Source: Gracilaria domingensis
Taxonomy: Eukaryota; Rhodophyta; Florideophyceae; Gracilariales; Gracilariaceae
Reading direction: 5' to 3'
Assembly (NCBI GenBank): GCA_022539475.1
Contig: VCMS01000198.1
Coordinates: 103,182-167,181, forward strand
DNA: 64,000 bases
Shown here: positions 53,097-63,363 of the stretch, piece by piece
Layout of the letters: the number at the start of each line of letters is the position of its first letter
Numbering within the stretch: position 1 is the stretch's first letter
Program-made: the position numbers and the translations under genes
The notes under the pieces: generated by a model
Told to the model about the DNA's origin: nothing
The model's input: the letters and a program-made list of their open reading frames with translations, nothing else
Databases searched by the model: none

Positions 53097-55568
53097 ATAC
53101 CGTTTTAGGAAGCCATACCAGTAGAGAAGTTCTGAAGTGATAGCTAGGGAAAGACGAAGGCGATAAGGGTCGGTGACGTCGGAAATACCGAAGATATCTA
53201 ATACTCTCTCGTCGTAGCTCAATATATGCAGTATGGCTATTGAGTAGTGGCCAGTGGCTGCGATGTAGAGGTACTAGAGTCGCTGGGTCTTGAGCAAACG
53301 GGAAATCAGCTTCCCCGTTTTCATAAACAGAGAGAGAAGTGATTGTTACGCGCTCCATACTTCACAAAGGCTGGTGATTACGCCGTCCCGTGCTTTAAGC
53401 GCAGTGAGAAGTGCTAGAATTACGTTAAAAAAAAACGTTCAAGTCGCTCCAAGGGCGAAACGAATATCAAGTTCTGACAGCGAGAGAGAGAGAGAGAGAG
53501 ATGCACGGGAGAAAACCATCAACACCGCCAGGCAAAGAAACAGGAAATGAATCTTTTGAACTCGTTTGATATATATTGGATACCATTATTCGCCTAAGAG
53601 GACATTCTCTGTGAGCCTTGCCCCACGAAGATAGATCAAGTCCAGTAGGTTTGGCATTGTGCATAGGGTACTTTGGTACCTAATAGTGTACATGGGGAAG
53701 TCAATGATGAGAGAAAGGCAGTAAGTCGCGTTTTTCCCTCTTCTTTTCTGGGGTCTACAGTATTATTACCAAGGGCAGAACGCTAGGAGGGCTATAGATA
53801 CCTACTGGCACGAAGCTTCTTCTTCTTCTTCTCTGGTCAAAAACTTCTGTGAATCATGTCATATCAAATTTCTTGCTGACGACCCACTAGCAACCCTCTG
53901 CCAGAGCGCGCAAGGCAGAAGTCTTACCTGCCCAATTTTACACAGGCCATGTTCCCTTTCATCATCTTGTTGCCTCTTATATGCAAAAGAAAACGATGAG
54001 GTGCAAATGCGGTTTGAATGTTAAGAAAAGCGCAGAAAACCTTGTTCTACGGTGCTTTTTGACAAACGCCTCTCGGAGACATACGATCCCTGCTCTAGCT
54101 AAACAACGCGATTTGGATTTGCGAACGTTGATTAGAGAACACCCTCATCAGTTCTTAGCCTTCTTAGGCCCGTTTTAGCGAGAGAAAACTATCTGTATAT
54201 AGTTTTACTCTAGTTCTGTAATTGAGGACTACTGTCCGCATTAAAGACGAGGAAGACCCACTAGATTAGCCCCTGTTGACGGGTCTCGTAAAACTGTACT
54301 GAGAATTACTCCAATATCCCATCGAAGCACAACCGTGAAGTATCATCGCTTTGACCAGTTGATGCGGCGAAATGAAACTTAAGCTGGAGCATGAATGATG
54401 ATGAACGCAATTTATTCTATAGGTTGTAAATCACACGGGTCAAAAAAGACCGGTGGCTCCTACGGAGCAAGCCGACGGCGGTTTACCGCTGCCGCTGTAA
54501 GCATGAATGAGCAAATGCTGGAGTTCACGAGCAAAGAGAGATAAGCTCCACCGTTTCCACACAACGAACAGGACCAAGCTTGACATGGATCGGGGTGAGC
54601 TTGACATTGAATGTCAAGCTCCTGGGGCGAGCTTGACATCACAAGAACATCGTCTCAATTTTATTCACAAGTTAAGTAGTTCACCAAAGGCGCTTTGACA
54701 TCGAAGACAGTGAGAGACGGTGGTCCAACTCTCCCGCCAACTTCGGTCTTCAGCCTTCGCCACCATATTCCTACGCGTCAGTCCCGTCCAGCTGCGTTGC
54801 TGTATAAAAAGCCAGTTCAAAGACAGTTGCGCACTGGATGACAAGCAAGTTATCAATCGGGAGCTCGCTCGCCAGAAGGTGTTCCCCGGCTGCCACATCG
54901 TGCACTCGCTTCGCTCGAACACGATATAATGCCTTGGCCCACCTTGAGCTTGCCCCGGTTAATAACTTGTTACACACTGAGTATCTTTTTACATGTGCCT
55001 ACTTCCACAGTGTGGAATCCACACCACGCACAGAAAATGTTCAATCAAATTGAGACTACCAGAACGTTCCAGAAATTTTCTGAATCTCATATACCCAGCG
55101 GTAGCCTTCCTACGGCTGGTAGAACAAACAAACGACATGTAAGACTGCCCAGACTACCCTGGGGAGCGAAACTGAAGATAATCGGACCTCAAAGAGGTGG
55201 AACGGCTGTCTCCCCTTTCCCGAAGCATCAGTGTAAGCATGGAAACTGCAAACAGCGACAGAATATTAGAAGTCTGACTGGTTTTTCCTTAGCAGGGTTT
55301 TGGTTCTAGAAAGAACCAAGTCTTTCTAATAACTTGCTTGATCCGGGCAAAACCCTGATTCATTCATTCGAACTCTAGAAACTCAGTAGCAGATATGGCT
55401 TGTAGCGTACTTAAGCATCTAGCATTCTCGCCGAAGGCACGATGTCGTGCACGCAGTCAGCGGACATTCACAACATTGAAAGAGGGAAAAAGACAAGCAA
55501 GTTGAAATTTGAAGCTAGCTTCGCTTTTATACTTCATCACATATATGGATCTTACACGTACCTCAATC
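53097..55568. other. intergenic with microsatellite and short palindromes
   Basis: 2.4 kb with no supported gene. It holds a (GA)10 microsatellite at 53482-53501 and a cluster of AGCTTGACAT repeats with a 25-nt palindrome at 54577-54640. The last 100 nt are the promoter side of an Hsp20 gene. Confidence 0.5.
54577..54640. repeat. AGCTTGACAT repeats with a 25-nt palindrome
   Basis: AGCTTGACAT occurs at about 54577, 54598 and 54630. The middle copy is part of GAGCTTGACATT-G-AATGTCAAGCTC (54597-54621), a perfect palindrome with a one-base centre. Confidence 0.75.
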
Positions 55569-56045
55569 ATGGAGCCATTGTTCCCGTTCTCGTTCGCCAA
55601 CCGCGAGCTTCGTACGTTACGACAACTGGCGGATCAAATGGAGAACAGTTTCAGGTCTGCAGACGGCACGCAGCACCACGTACCGACGTACGAATATCAG
55701 CGAGATGCGAACAAGGTGCAGCTGGAAGTGGAGTTGCCCGGGGTGAAGCAGGAGCATATCGAAGTTGAGCTTCGTGGGTCACAGCTGTGCATCACGGGGC
55801 GTCGGTTCAAATCGAGCGATTTAGTGGTGGAGGAGCACAAGGAGGGGTCGGAGCAGATTGGAAGCGGAGATGTGAAAATGGATGAGGGGAAGAAAGCTAG
55901 TCTGGTGTATGAGCTGCAGGTGAAAGTTGGGGAGAACGCGGATGAGGCGGGAATCAAGGCTGAGCATAGGGATGGGGTGCTGAAAATGTTGATTCCGTTG
56001 AAGACGATGACGGAAGGTCGCAAGATTGCTATCACGCAGGGCTAA
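55569..56045 (+). CDS. small heat-shock protein (Hsp20/alpha-crystallin)
   Basis: 158 aa from ATG 55569 (MEPLFPFSFANREL); an upstream in-frame ATG at 55545 would add eight residues. The alpha-crystallin domain spans about residues 40-150: QLEVELPGVKQEHIEVEL (strands 2-3), LCITGRR, a charged loop (VVEEHKEGSEQIGSGDVKMDEGKK), then HRDGVLKMLIPL with the conserved Gly-Val-Leu. The C-terminus IAITQG gives the I-X-I motif that docks between subunits. ATP-independent chaperone that holds unfolding proteins; no targeting signal, so cytosolic. It faces a second Hsp20 gene only 94 nt away. Confidence 0.92.
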   Translation: MEPLFPFSFANRELRTLRQLADQMENSFRSADGTQHHVPTYEYQRDANKVQLEVELPGVKQEHIEVELRGSQLCITGRRFKSSDLVVEEHKEGSEQIGSGDVKMDEGKKASLVYELQVKVGENADEAGIKAEHRDGVLKMLIPLKTMTEGRKIAITQG

Positions 56046-56139
56046 ACAGCGTTGGTGCGTGCGAAATGTGTTTGTTTATGCTATGCACAAGTGCAACAAT
56101 GAGTTTGCAAGTAAAGATACGTTGATGATTGATAGAGTA

Positions 56140-56598
56140 TCATGTGTCCAGTGTGATCTTGCGCGACACGGTACGGTTGCAGACGAGCGGGATGTGAATG
56201 GTGAGAATGCCGTCCTCGTACGAGGCGACACGCACGGCGTCGGCATCGGCGTCGCGACTGAGCCTCATCTCGAGCGCGTACACGAACGCCGGCACGCTAG
56301 CACCCGCGGCACACGGCGGCGCCTCCGGCGCGGCGGCGCGCGGCGGCGCGAGCTTGCTGACGCGAAATCGCTTGGCAGACAGCACAAGATGGGCGTCGTG
56401 AATTTCCAGCGAGATGTGCTGCTTGAGCACGCCGGGCAGCTCCACCTGCACGTAGAGGCCGCCCTGGCTCGCCTGGTGGTGGTACACCGGCTCGATGGTG
56501 GGCGGCGTGGCCGAGTGCTTCTGCGAGAGCAGCGCGGCGTGCGAGTGCGGCGCGAACGGGTTGCGCGGCGCGTGCGACTGCGAGTTGGCGGCGAACAT
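56140..56598 (-). CDS. small heat-shock protein (Hsp20), second copy
   Basis: 152 aa, ATG 56598. The same fold as its neighbour: LYVQVELPGVLKQHISLEIH, LVLSAKRF, then YEDGILTIHIPL and the terminal RKITLDT (I-X-I-like). Between them the loop is Ala/Pro-rich (PPRAAAPEAPPCAAG), an effect of the very high GC content. It is convergent with the 55569-56045 gene, so the pair is an inverted duplication or an old pair now diverged: protein identity is limited and base composition differs sharply. Confidence 0.92.
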   Translation of the reverse strand: MFAANSQSHAPRNPFAPHSHAALLSQKHSATPPTIEPVYHHQASQGGLYVQVELPGVLKQHISLEIHDAHLVLSAKRFRVSKLAPPRAAAPEAPPCAAGASVPAFVYALEMRLSRDADADAVRVASYEDGILTIHIPLVCNRTVSRKITLDT

Positions 56599-56828
56599 GT
56601 CGGCGACGGGCGACCGGCGTGCGGCGGCGTGCGGCGGCGGCGTGCGGGCGGCGCGCCATGGCGCAACTCTCTGGCGCGGCGCGCAGCGAGCTGCACTGCG
56701 CTTGGCGCGGCGGTGATTGGATGCGTCGCCGCGCTCTCTTACAGTGCTTTCCGCGCCTCCGCAACCGCCGCAGATCCGTTGGGCGGCGCCGCAGCGCGCG
56801 CCGCCGTCGGTGAACGCCGCGCGCCGCC

Positions 56829-57024
56829 ATGGCGCTGTCGACGCGCGCGCTCGCGCTGTCGCTGCGGCTGCACGGGCTGCACCAGCACGCGCGGCGCTTC
56901 GAGCGCGCCGATCTGCCGGCGGCGCAGCTGCGCTCGCTCACCAACGCCGAGCTGCGCGACGACCTGCACGTGCGCGCGCTCTCGCACCGCCGCACGCTGC
57001 TGCGCCTGCTGCGCGCCGCGCCGC

Positions 57025-57073
<49 letters not shown>

Positions 57074-57404
57074 GCTGCCGCTGTTCGGCGAGATCCTGGT
57101 GGCGCTGTCGCGCGAGCGCACGCTGCACTCGTGGCTGCGCAGCGCGCTGCAGCTGGCGGCGTTCGCGCTGGCGCTGGCGCGGCTGCCGGCGGCGCGCGGC
57201 GCGCGCGCGCCGCCCGCGGCCGTGGCCGCGCTGGGCGCGCTGCTCGCCGCGCACGGCGCGCTGCGCCACCTCGCCGCGCCGCGCGCCGCGCGCGCGCGCG
57301 CCGACGCCGCCGGCGCGCTGCTGCTCGGCGCCGCCTCGCTCGGCGCCGCCGCGCTCGCGCTGCGCGCGCTCGCGCGCGCGCTTACAGTGTCGGCGGCGGC
57401 GTGA
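56829..57404 (+). CDS. DUF202-type three-helix membrane protein
   Basis: 191 aa, ATG 56829. N-terminal helices, then a (GGC)n-encoded run of about 16 Gly (57026-57071), then SRERTLHSWLRSALQLAAFA, which matches the DUF202 signature (RT-x-L-x-W-x-R-x-A-L). Two more hydrophobic helices follow (AAVAALGALLAAHGAL; AAGALLLGAASLGAAALAL). DUF202 is found in bacterial YidH and in the membrane part of eukaryotic VTC polyphosphate polymerase subunits. There is no SPX or catalytic VTC part here. Composition is extreme (Ala, Arg, Leu, Gly), reflecting about 80 percent GC. Function unknown; membrane location is inferred. Confidence 0.7.
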
Positions 57405-57824
57405 GGGCGCGGCGCGGCGGCTGCGGTGCGCGCGTTGCGCGGCGCGCTGTGAGCGTTGCGGCGCGCGCGGCGCGACGCGCTGCGCGGCTGCGTTTGGTGC
57501 CGCTGCGTGCGCCGCCCCGCCCGCCGCGCGCCGTCGCCGCCCCCGCCGCGTGCCGCGTTCCGCGCCGCGCGCGCCGCTCCGTCACGCGCGCCGCCTCCGA
57601 ATTAAAGCCGAGTGCACGGCCGCCGCCGCGCGCTATGCTCGCGCGCCTCTCGCGCTGACTGCGTCGCTCCGCCCGCCACACGTACATAAACCCGCGTCCG
57701 CCCGCCCTCCAGCCTCCCCCCCCCTCTCCGCCCCGCCCCGCACACACACACACACACACACACACCCACACGCAACACACACCCGCACACACCCGCACAC
57801 GCAACACACACGCAACACACACAC
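57405..57824. other. very GC-rich leader with CA microsatellite
   Basis: About 80 percent GC then a C-rich stretch and (CA)n at 57741-57765 followed by related CACACG and CAACAC repeats up to the next start codon. Probable promoter and 5' leader of the Lys/Arg/Ser-rich gene. Confidence 0.6.
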
Positions 57825-60131
57825 ATGGCCGTCGTCGTCAGCGGGGGCGGGCGCCCCGCGCTCGGCCGCGCCCAGGTCGAGGACCTTCTGCACAAGCTCG
57901 CGCGCACGCCCGAGCAGATTCTGGGTGAGCCGCCGCTCGGCCCGCTGCCGCCCAAGAAGCCGCGCCGCAAGCGCCTGTCGTACCAGGCCGGTCTGGCCAT
58001 CGCGCGCCGCTACGCCGATCCGCTCAGCGTGCTGGGCGAGCCGCCTCTGCCCGCCGAGCTGCCGCCAAAGCGGGCGCGAAAGCGCCGCATCACGCCGGAC
58101 GAGCCAGCGCCCGAGAACACTCGAGCCAAGAAGAGGAAGAAGCAGCCGTCGTATCCCGCGCTCAATGCCGCCGCCCCGAAGGCCACGCCCTCTTCCACCG
58201 CGCCCAAGCCCAAGGGCGCGGACGCCCGCAAGCTCAAGCCTGAGCCGCCCATTCACAAGCCGCTCAAGGTCACCGTCAAGCTCTCCTCCAAGTCTGAGGC
58301 CGCGCTTCGACGATCGCTCTCACCCGAACAGGAGCCGATGCCGCCCAAGTCCAAGTCCGACAAATCGCTCAAGTCCTCCTCCGCCAAGGACCGCGCCAAG
58401 GAGTCGCGTCGGGAGAAGCCCAAGCCCAGAATACGCTCGTCGCCCACCGCGCGCCCGGACGCCAAGGAGCCGAAGAGCGCCAAGATACGCTCATCCCCGG
58501 CGCCGCTGCCCGACTCAAAGGAATCCAAGAGAGGTAAGGACAGGCTTCCGTTTCGCTCCTCTCCGTTTCGCTCCTCCCCGTTTCGCTCATCCCCGGCCCC
58601 AATCATGGATGTCAAGGACACGCGCAGGGACGAGGACCGACCTAGATCGAGCGCGTCGCCAGCCCCGATTTCAGAGTCGAGGGACGTCAGGCGCGACGTT
58701 GAGCGGCCCATGCTGCGCTCGTCTCCGCTGCATGCCTCGGATAATAGGGAGTCGAAGAAGAGCTCTGACCGATCGAGACGAAGGCTGTCTCCTGCTGAAC
58801 TTTCAGATGCCAAGGATGGTGACAAGAGGAGACTCCGCTCCTCGCCCGCAAATCATGCTGATTCAAAGGAAGCCAAGAGAGATACGGACAAGTACGTCTC
58901 TCAGAGGAGCACCAGCTCCAAGTCTGCGAAGAAACCCCCCGCGTCGGTTCCGCTGTCCCGTCCCGCTGGTCGCATCCTTCGTTCCGAACCAGCACCACGC
59001 AGGTCCAGCTCGCCGGACACAACAAGGAAGTCCACCAAAGAGCGCCGCGGCGAGAAGAACATGTCGCGAAGAAGAGATGGTTCTGTTGAACGCGGTCGCC
59101 GCGATGAGAAGGAGTTGCACAGAAAACGGAGGGAGAGCTCTGTGGACTCGGCCCCGCCTCGATCCAAGCCGCGTAGCTCTGGAAAGCGGAGGCAACGAGC
59201 ACAAGACGATGATTTTTCCGACAGGGAGCAGCGAGTCTCTCGAGCGACCGAAAGGGAACCGAGCAGCGAGAAGGAGTACGAACGACTTTCTGACCGCGAT
59301 GTGCTTCGCGGAAAGAGCAAGGAGAAGGAGCGGAAGGCACTTCGGGATCAACGCAGAAGCGTTGATAGGGACAGCGACTTTGAGAAGAGCCGGAGACGAG
59401 AAGAGAGGGTCTCTGAACGCAATGGCTACAGGGAGAAGGACAAGCATCGTGGAAAGGACTCGGAAACAGAGCGCGAGAAGCACAGGGACGGTGAACGCGC
59501 TCGCGACCGCGATCGAGACAGAGAAAGATTCCGCAGCAAGGCACCAGAGAAAACGAGGGATCGCGGTTTGAAGAGGGATCTCGAGCGGAGTGGCGAAATG
59601 GAGAAGGAACGTGACCGCAAAGCAATGCGCAAGGAGCATGGGCAGGATTCCGATGCAGCGTACAGACGGTCTAAAGAGCGGGAAGATGTCCCCGTTTCCA
59701 GAAGCTATGAAGCAAGTTCGAAAGGCCGTATTGGATTCAGGTCTGAGCCACTTGACAAGGTCTTGTCCAAGAGCAACCGTGAGATTAGGAATGATGCTCC
59801 CACTAGTCAGAAGGAACGGGATAGAACCAAGGAAAGCACCCCTCGGAAGGCCCCACCCAGTTTGAGGTCAAAACCGGCGAGCGTCATTATGGATTCTGCG
59901 GCAGCCGAATCCAAGTCGCCCACAGAAGTTTCTCGCAACGGCAAAGAGACAGCATCCCCCGCTTCAGCGCACGCAGAGCCATTACCGCGGCCGACAAAGC
60001 ATACTCCTACGAACGAGGAGCTTCGGGTATCGGCGAAGGAACTGGAACGACTGGCAGCTGAGCAACGTGAATTTCTCAGTCAGTTTGACTCCCTCACCAA
60101 GCTGTGTGCTGTCAAAGGAGAAACACAATGA
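57825..60131 (+). CDS. Lys/Arg/Ser-rich nuclear-type protein
   Basis: 768 aa from ATG 57825. N-terminus has a duplicated unit: EQILGEPPLGPLPPKKPRRK and LSVLGEPPLPAELPPKRARK. Residues about 190-370 are a degenerate repeat centred on RSSP...D-x-K-E (for example IRSSPTARPDAKEPK, IRSSPAPLPDSKESK, PFRSS three times). Then come Arg/Glu/Asp/Lys-rich mixed-charge tracts (RERARDRDRDRERF) as in SR-like splicing and transcription-elongation factors. Many basic clusters would act as nuclear-localisation signals. The last residues (SAKELERLAAEQREFLSQFD) are helical and seem to run on into another frame (60067-60627), so this stop may not be the true end. No domain recognised; a nuclear RNA-processing role is inference from composition. 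Confidence 0.75.
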   Translation: MAVVVSGGGRPALGRAQVEDLLHKLARTPEQILGEPPLGPLPPKKPRRKRLSYQAGLAIARRYADPLSVLGEPPLPAELPPKRARKRRITPDEPAPENTRAKKRKKQPSYPALNAAAPKATPSSTAPKPKGADARKLKPEPPIHKPLKVTVKLSSKSEAALRRSLSPEQEPMPPKSKSDKSLKSSSAKDRAKESRREKPKPRIRSSPTARPDAKEPKSAKIRSSPAPLPDSKESKRGKDRLPFRSSPFRSSPFRSSPAPIMDVKDTRRDEDRPRSSASPAPISESRDVRRDVERPMLRSSPLHASDNRESKKSSDRSRRRLSPAELSDAKDGDKRRLRSSPANHADSKEAKRDTDKYVSQRSTSSKSAKKPPASVPLSRPAGRILRSEPAPRRSSSPDTTRKSTKERRGEKNMSRRRDGSVERGRRDEKELHRKRRESSVDSAPPRSKPRSSGKRRQRAQDDDFSDREQRVSRATEREPSSEKEYERLSDRDVLRGKSKEKERKALRDQRRSVDRDSDFEKSRRREERVSERNGYREKDKHRGKDSETEREKHRDGERARDRDRDRERFRSKAPEKTRDRGLKRDLERSGEMEKERDRKAMRKEHGQDSDAAYRRSKEREDVPVSRSYEASSKGRIGFRSEPLDKVLSKSNREIRNDAPTSQKERDRTKESTPRKAPPSLRSKPASVIMDSAAAESKSPTEVSRNGKETASPASAHAEPLPRPTKHTPTNEELRVSAKELERLAAEQREFLSQFDSLTKLCAVKGETQ

Positions 60132-60627
60132 GTTTGAAGAGACAGCCAAGAAAGCATTCGACGTGTTCTTCAAATGCTGTCTGAAGAAAGAGACAGAAAT
60201 GCGGTTACGGAAGCGCACGCATCGTGAGTGGATGGAGACGAGAAAGGAGGTTTTGGCAAAGTACAAGTACCTCGCCCGACATTTTGGGTCACAGCGAATT
60301 TCGGAGTTGGAGAAACTTGGACGCACACGAACGGCTCGCTTTTTGTCTCACCAAGTTCATAAGATCTACGTTCGCATATTCATTTTGCAACGATGTTGGA
60401 ACAAGGAACAACGTAGCGGAGAAAACGAAATGAAGTCTTTGATGAACTATTTGAGGCGTGAGGGACCTGCGGCCGACAAGAACAAGGTGCTTACGCCGCG
60501 GAAGACTGCGTATATCGCAGACCTGTTGAATGACTACCAGAACATTGTTTGCCTGTTCGATGCAATCGTGTCCGACTGGACGGATGGAGATTGCGAGGCA
60601 GGATTCGAAATGACAATGCCGTTCTAA
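60067..60627 (+). CDS. C-terminal part of the Lys/Arg-rich gene (frame shifted)
   Basis: Open in the +1 frame relative to the preceding gene; the useful part starts near 60118 (EKHNEFEETAKKAFDVFFKC) and runs to 60627. It is a charged helical domain (RKRTHREWMETRKEVLAKYK, TARFLSHQVHKIYVRIFILQ). It probably belongs to the gene at 57825. Two readings are possible: a 91-nt phase-0 intron 60027-60117 (GTATCG...AAAG), or a one-base insertion at the GG of 60117-60118, which would join LCAVK directly to EKHNEF. The second keeps all coding sequence. No known domain. Confidence 0.6.
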   Translation: MNFSVSLTPSPSCVLSKEKHNEFEETAKKAFDVFFKCCLKKETEMRLRKRTHREWMETRKEVLAKYKYLARHFGSQRISELEKLGRTRTARFLSHQVHKIYVRIFILQRCWNKEQRSGENEMKSLMNYLRREGPAADKNKVLTPRKTAYIADLLNDYQNIVCLFDAIVSDWTDGDCEAGFEMTMPF

Positions 60628-60952
60628 CTGAGTTGTGTCTGGTGCTTTGCTTTGACGAGTAACCACGCTTAGTTTGACTTTTTTTTTTCTAAATACCGAT
60701 GTGATAACTTGGAATGGTGTACATAGAATGAAGCTGCTTATGGCTTGTGACATGTACCATGTGTTAACAATTCAAACCGGAAGCCTACTCGTACCAAAGG
60801 TACTTTTAAAAACAAGGAGTACAGAACCCACTATGCATGGTGGATTCATTATACATGTTGACGAAGCGCGCAAGTGAGCAACATCTAAGAAAGACGAAAA
60901 GATATGTTGAGCATTTATGTTTCAGATACAGAGCGGTGGTTGCAGAATGCGC
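60628..60952. other. short intergenic between convergent genes
   Basis: 3' flanks of two convergent genes; a T10 run at about 60679 and nothing else recognisable. Confidence 0.6.
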
Positions 60953-61627
60953 TTACTGAGCTCTGGTAATGTTAACGGCTTTGCCAAACTGATCACCTTC
61001 AACACATATCTGATTCACGATCCAAGTGGCAACATCCAGTCTATCCACCCACAAGGTAGGAGTCTTCTGCTGGCCATCAAACATGTGAAGTTTGGCGCCG
61101 TCCTTTCCTTCGGTAAGACCGGTGGGTCGAACAATCAACAAATCATTCGGTCGTTCCTTGTAAAAGTCGGCAAAAATGGCTTCTTGTCGATCATGATCCT
61201 TTAGCAAATGTCGAAGAATGAAATAAATGACCATTCCTACACCGAATCCATACTGAATCTTGGTGCCACTTGCTCCCAACGCCGAGACGATGACTGTCTT
61301 CACCGGCGAGTTATAGCGACGCATAGCTTGTGTGATGGCGTTTGCCGTATCACCTCGAAGTGTGGAAGGCGAGGTGCTGTTCGGAACGCCGATGGATATG
61401 ACGATGTGGGTCGCTTTTGTGGCGTTGAGGGCGTCGTAAACGTCATCCGAGTCTAACGCATCTCCTCTTTGAACTGAGGCGCATTTTTGCGCTACCTCCG
61501 GCGGGATTGAAGCGGGATTGCGGGCAAACGCGTGAACTTGAGGCGGGTTTTGCTGGTTGGTGGCGGCTTCGATGACACGGCGACCGGTGCGACCGCTGGC
61601 GCCGATGACAAGAATTGAGATGGTCAT
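60953..61627 (-). CDS. NAD(P)-binding Rossmann protein (NmrA-like atypical SDR)
   Basis: 224 aa, ATG 61627. The N-terminal ILVIGASGRTGRRVIEAA carries the GxxGxxG dinucleotide motif (G8 to G14). Next come AFARNPAS (second strand), QRGDALD (conserved Asp after strand 3), THIVISIGV and VKTVIVSALGASG. A C-terminal WVDRLDVATWIVNQI is typical of atypical SDR/NmrA-like proteins. The catalytic YxxxK of classical SDRs is not evident, so it may be a redox sensor or a reductase with a different site. Cytosolic; no targeting signal. The gene points away from a long GC-rich intergenic region. Confidence 0.87.
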   Translation of the reverse strand: MTISILVIGASGRTGRRVIEAATNQQNPPQVHAFARNPASIPPEVAQKCASVQRGDALDSDDVYDALNATKATHIVISIGVPNSTSPSTLRGDTANAITQAMRRYNSPVKTVIVSALGASGTKIQYGFGVGMVIYFILRHLLKDHDRQEAIFADFYKERPNDLLIVRPTGLTEGKDGAKLHMFDGQQKTPTLWVDRLDVATWIVNQICVEGDQFGKAVNITRAQ

Positions 61628-62327
61628 TGGGAGTTTTGAGTTGTGTGAAAAGTAGTTGTGAGTTGTGTTGTGGGTTCGCTGATGGTATTACATGGTGCTT
61701 GGGGTTGAAAGGAAGGCGCGGTGGGCTTCTTTTATGCGGGTTGCGAAGACGGATTGGAGGCGTGAAGGATAGACAATCTGTTCAGCATTGGAAAGGCGGG
61801 ACAAGAGCAGTGGGGTGGCATTATCTGTGGATGCTGTGGGCGTGGCAGGGGGTTGTGTTTCGGACGTGACCTCTCGGCGTCGGCGAATCGAGAAATGGGC
61901 GCATGGAAGTGAAGCGACGAAGCTCGATGGTGCGTGTTGAAGACGCGATCACAAGTGTGCCCATGTGCTCGGTGCTTGGCGGCTGAATGCAACGTGATTG
62001 GCGGAGAGCAAAAGCGATTTGCAGTTGGACCAATGGCTGCGTAGAGCAGCTCTTCATCGAATGGTTCCATTTGGTTGAGATGTTGATCGGTACGGGTGGC
62101 ACCGTGCCATGGATTTTGCACATGGGTTGCACGCGGTGCAAGATTATTGTTGCGCGCGCTGTAGAAAAGAATGGCGCGCTGCGGCGGGGCACGGATTAAC
62201 AGATGTCTTAGCTTTGGAAACAAGGACGATACCCTCCGTACTTGCGGGATAATATCATACACTTCGAAGGGAAGGTGCGGATCGCCCGACCAACGTGGTC
62301 GTCGCTCAACGTGTAGCGCGCGGGCGT

Positions 62328-62360
<33 letters not shown>

Positions 62361-63363
62361 GCGACGGCAAGCAAGAGCGACAATTGGCTGCCACGAAGCA
62401 GAGCTGTATCGTTGGCGCACCAGCCTGTAAGCATACAGCTCCCGCTCAACGCGTCACGTGTGCGCCGACGAGCGCCCGCCACACGTAACGGGACGCCGCG
62501 CGCCTTTTCCGCGAGCAACCGCCGGCGGAGCCGCCGTCCAGCGCGCCCAAACGCGCCCAAACGCGCCTTTAAATCCGCGCCTCGCCGGCGCTGCAAGTCG
62601 CGCATACACGCCGCGCAGCGCTTGTTCGCGGAGAGAGACTCGCGCGACGCGCGCTCCGCGGTCGACGAGGACGCCGCCCACAGCGTGCATGCGCTGCTCC
62701 CCCTAACCCCCCCCCCCCCCCCCCCACGACGCGTCGCGCCGTCGTCGTGCGCGCGCCGCGCATGCGCGGCCGCGATGCTCGCGGCGCGACCACCGAGGCA
62801 GCAGCGCCGCACAAAAGGCGCGCACTGCAATTCCCGCAACCCGCGCCGTTTTCACTGTCAGCCGCGCGCGCCTGCGCGCGCGTTAATGCGCGCGCGCGCG
62901 CGCCGCGCGCGTGCGGGAATCAAAGTGACGCGCATTAACGCACGCGGCGCCCCGTTTTAGCCGCGTCGGCCAGGCGCCGCGGCAGTGCCGTTGCGCTCCG
63001 CCTGTCGTTTTATCAGCGCCTTGTTTAGGTACTGCCGTCCGCCTACTCGCGCGCCCGCCGCTCACGCTTACTTCACCTTGTCGTTCTTCACCCGCCCCGC
63101 CTGGCCCGCCCGCTTTTCCGGACGCGCGGCTGCAGCCTTCTTCCCTGTTCCGCAACGCCTGCTCACTGTTTGCGCCTTCTTCTCGCCTCTGGACGCCGTT
63201 TGTGAATTTGGGCGTGCCGCCGCTTTACACTGAGCTCTGCTGGCTCGCGAGCCTGCGGCCCGTGGACCGCTCCTTCTTCGCGGCGCGTTTGTTTGCTGCC
63301 TGCCGTTTTTGTTCCTAGCCTGCGCTGCGCTTGTACTTCTCCGCAGAACGTCACTGCATCATC
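61628..63363. other. GC-rich intergenic between divergent genes
   Basis: 1.7 kb, probably promoter sequence for both flanking genes. Contains (GGC)n at 62328-62360, a C19 homopolymer at 62707-62725 and a CG-alternating stretch around 62870-62915 (GCGCGC runs, Z-DNA-prone). Long Arg- or Ala-rich ORFs here are composition artefacts. Confidence 0.6.

Noticed and set aside
56026-59571. 1181-codon Arg/Ala-rich + frame over the GC-rich island
   Set aside because: Long only because stops are rare at 80 percent GC; it runs antisense to an Hsp20 and out of frame with two better genes.
61732-62394. 220-codon minus ORF with Ala run
   Set aside because: Composition artefact of the GGC repeat and promoter; no conserved motif visible.
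62295-62960. 221-codon Arg-rich + ORF
   Set aside because: Low-complexity translation of GGC and C-rich promoter DNA.
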